Assembly (NCBI GenBank): GCA_017429695.1
Contig: JAFROK010000052.1
Span: 1 to 64,000, forward strand
Source of the DNA: Clostridia bacterium
Lineage (GTDB): Bacteria > Bacillota > Clostridia > Christensenellales > Aristaeellaceae
DNA: 64,000 nucleotides
Direction of reading: 5' to 3'
Made by a program: the position numbers and the translations under genes. Within the stretch, counting starts at the first letter, position 1. Each line of letters starts with the position of its first letter. This document shows, piece by piece, positions 63,222 to 64,000 of the stretch. Under the pieces are notes generated by a model that saw only the letters and a list, made by a program, of their open reading frames with translations, did not search any database and was not told the origin of the DNA.

Positions 63222-64000
63222 AACACCTGATTATTGTACGCGGCGCGGGGGACATCAGCACCGGAACCATTCACCGGCTTTTCCGCGCCGGTTTTCCGGT
63301 GCTGGCCCTTGAAACAGCGTATCCATCCGCGATCCGGCGGAAAGTTGCTTTTTCGGAAGCGGTCTATGACGGGACGGCTACGGTGGAAAATGTCACGGCT
63401 GTACGCATCGGCAGCGCAGCAGAAGTGGAGACAATCCTGGCACAGGGGAAAATCCCGTTGCTTGTGGATCCCGAAGGAAAAAGCATCCGGAGCCTGAAGC
63501 CGAAGATCGTTGTGGACGCGATCCTGGCGAAAAAAAACCTCGGGACTTCCATGGCAATGGCGGAGCTGACCATTGCGCTGGGCCCGGGATTTGAGGCGGG
63601 GAAGGACGTTCACTATGTGGTTGAAACCATGCGGGGTCACGATCTCGGAAGGATTATCTCTTCAGGCTGTGCCATGGCGAACACCGGCGTTCCCGGCGTA
63701 ATCGGCGGTTACGGCGCTGAGCGGGTAATCCGCGCGCCAGAGGCAGGATATTTTCGCACAATCCGGGAGATCGGGGATACCGTAGCGGCGGGAGAAACCA
63801 TCGGCACGATCCGGGGACCGGAAGGAAAAATTCCGGTGTGTTCCAACATTTCCGGTATCCTGCGGGGCATTATCCGGGACGGATACCCGGTGATCAAAGG
63901 TTTCAAGCTGGCGGACACGGATCCCCGGCCGGGGGAACTGAAGAACTGTTTTACCATTTCCGACAAAGCCCGCTGCATTGCGGGCAGCGTGCTGGAGCTG
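63218..64000 (+). CDS. yqeB: YqeB family selenium-dependent molybdenum hydroxylase system protein (partial)
   Basis: The reading frame starts at ATG 63218, overlapping the selD stop by four bases, and is open to the window end (261 residues seen). It begins IIVRGAGDISTGTIHRLFRAG, a nucleotide-binding-like fold, and continues with LVDPEGKSI, VETMRGHDLGRII and PGVIGGYGAERV. YqeB proteins occur with SelD and selenium-dependent hydroxylases and are needed for maturation of the selenium-containing cofactor; biochemical detail is not settled. The 3' end is missing only because the window stops. Confidence 0.88.
   Translation, partial: MKHLIIVRGAGDISTGTIHRLFRAGFPVLALETAYPSAIRRKVAFSEAVYDGTATVENVTAVRIGSAAEVETILAQGKIPLLVDPEGKSIRSLKPKIVVDAILAKKNLGTSMAMAELTIALGPGFEAGKDVHYVVETMRGHDLGRIISSGCAMANTGVPGVIGGYGAERVIRAPEAGYFRTIREIGDTVAAGETIGTIRGPEGKIPVCSNISGILRGIIRDGYPVIKGFKLADTDPRPGELKNCFTISDKARCIAGSVLEL

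Overview
The window looks like a chromosome segment of an anaerobic, Gram-positive, gut or rumen type bacterium of the class Clostridia. The grounds are strong GGAGG ribosome binding sites with some GTG and TTG starts, TTGACA/TATAAT-type promoters, lipoprotein and Sec signal peptides without outer-membrane genes, ferredoxin-linked indolepyruvate oxidoreductase, plant cell wall hydrolases, and a purine cluster of the selenium-dependent molybdenum hydroxylase type. Species was not determined. No database was searched; family names come from motif recognition.

Region 1 (1 to about 6240) is most of a small mobilizable element. In order it carries inverted repeats, an array of GC-rich hairpins that is a candidate oriT, a MobV/Pre-type relaxase, a CHC2 zinc-finger primase fragment protein, a VapE-like P-loop protein, a putative origin with 12-bp iterons and a large inverted repeat, an excisionase-type HTH protein and a tyrosine integrase. 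It ends at the 3' side of a tRNA-Arg(ACG) gene on the minus strand, the usual arrangement for insertion at a tRNA. The left end lies outside the window.

Region 2 (6314-17493) is mixed chromosomal housekeeping: a PAS-class III nucleotide cyclase sharing an operon with a sugar isomerase-like protein, a tandem cyclic-nucleotide-binding protein next to it, a GNAT acetyltransferase, a lipoprotein, a GH39 beta-xylosidase, a secreted DUF6273-type protein, a cation diffusion facilitator, an RluA pseudouridine synthase and an AMP-forming CoA ligase. The ligase precedes iorAB (17663-19989), and together they suggest aryl acid/arylpyruvate interconversion.

Region 3 (20051-38984) is an arabinan/arabinoxylan utilisation locus. 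A minus-strand operon (GH43 arabinanase, small membrane protein, LacI regulator) is divergent from a long plus-strand operon holding a very large solute-binding protein, two permeases, an NHL-propeller/Yip1 membrane protein, a DUF5696-like secreted protein, two more permeases, a second solute-binding protein, a LamG-type secreted protein and a GH51 arabinofuranosidase. No transporter ATPase is encoded here, so a shared ATPase elsewhere is inferred.

Region 4 (39201-64000, running off the end) is an anaerobic purine catabolism cluster: adenine deaminase, guanine deaminase, two PLP enzymes, three-subunit XdhABC, SsnA, YgfK, YgeY, YgeW, carbamate kinase, a fused selenium-dependent xanthine dehydrogenase, a hydantoinase/dihydropyrimidinase, MocA, a ModE-like HTH protein, SelD and YqeB. 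It resembles the ygeWXY-ygfK-ssnA-hyuA-xdh purine/urate cluster known in E. coli and gut anaerobes. The ygeX-type diaminopropionate ammonia-lyase is not recognisable, and two different fold-type II PLP enzymes sit in its place. Purine rings would be oxidised, opened and split, with YgeW and carbamate kinase harvesting ATP from a carbamoyl group.
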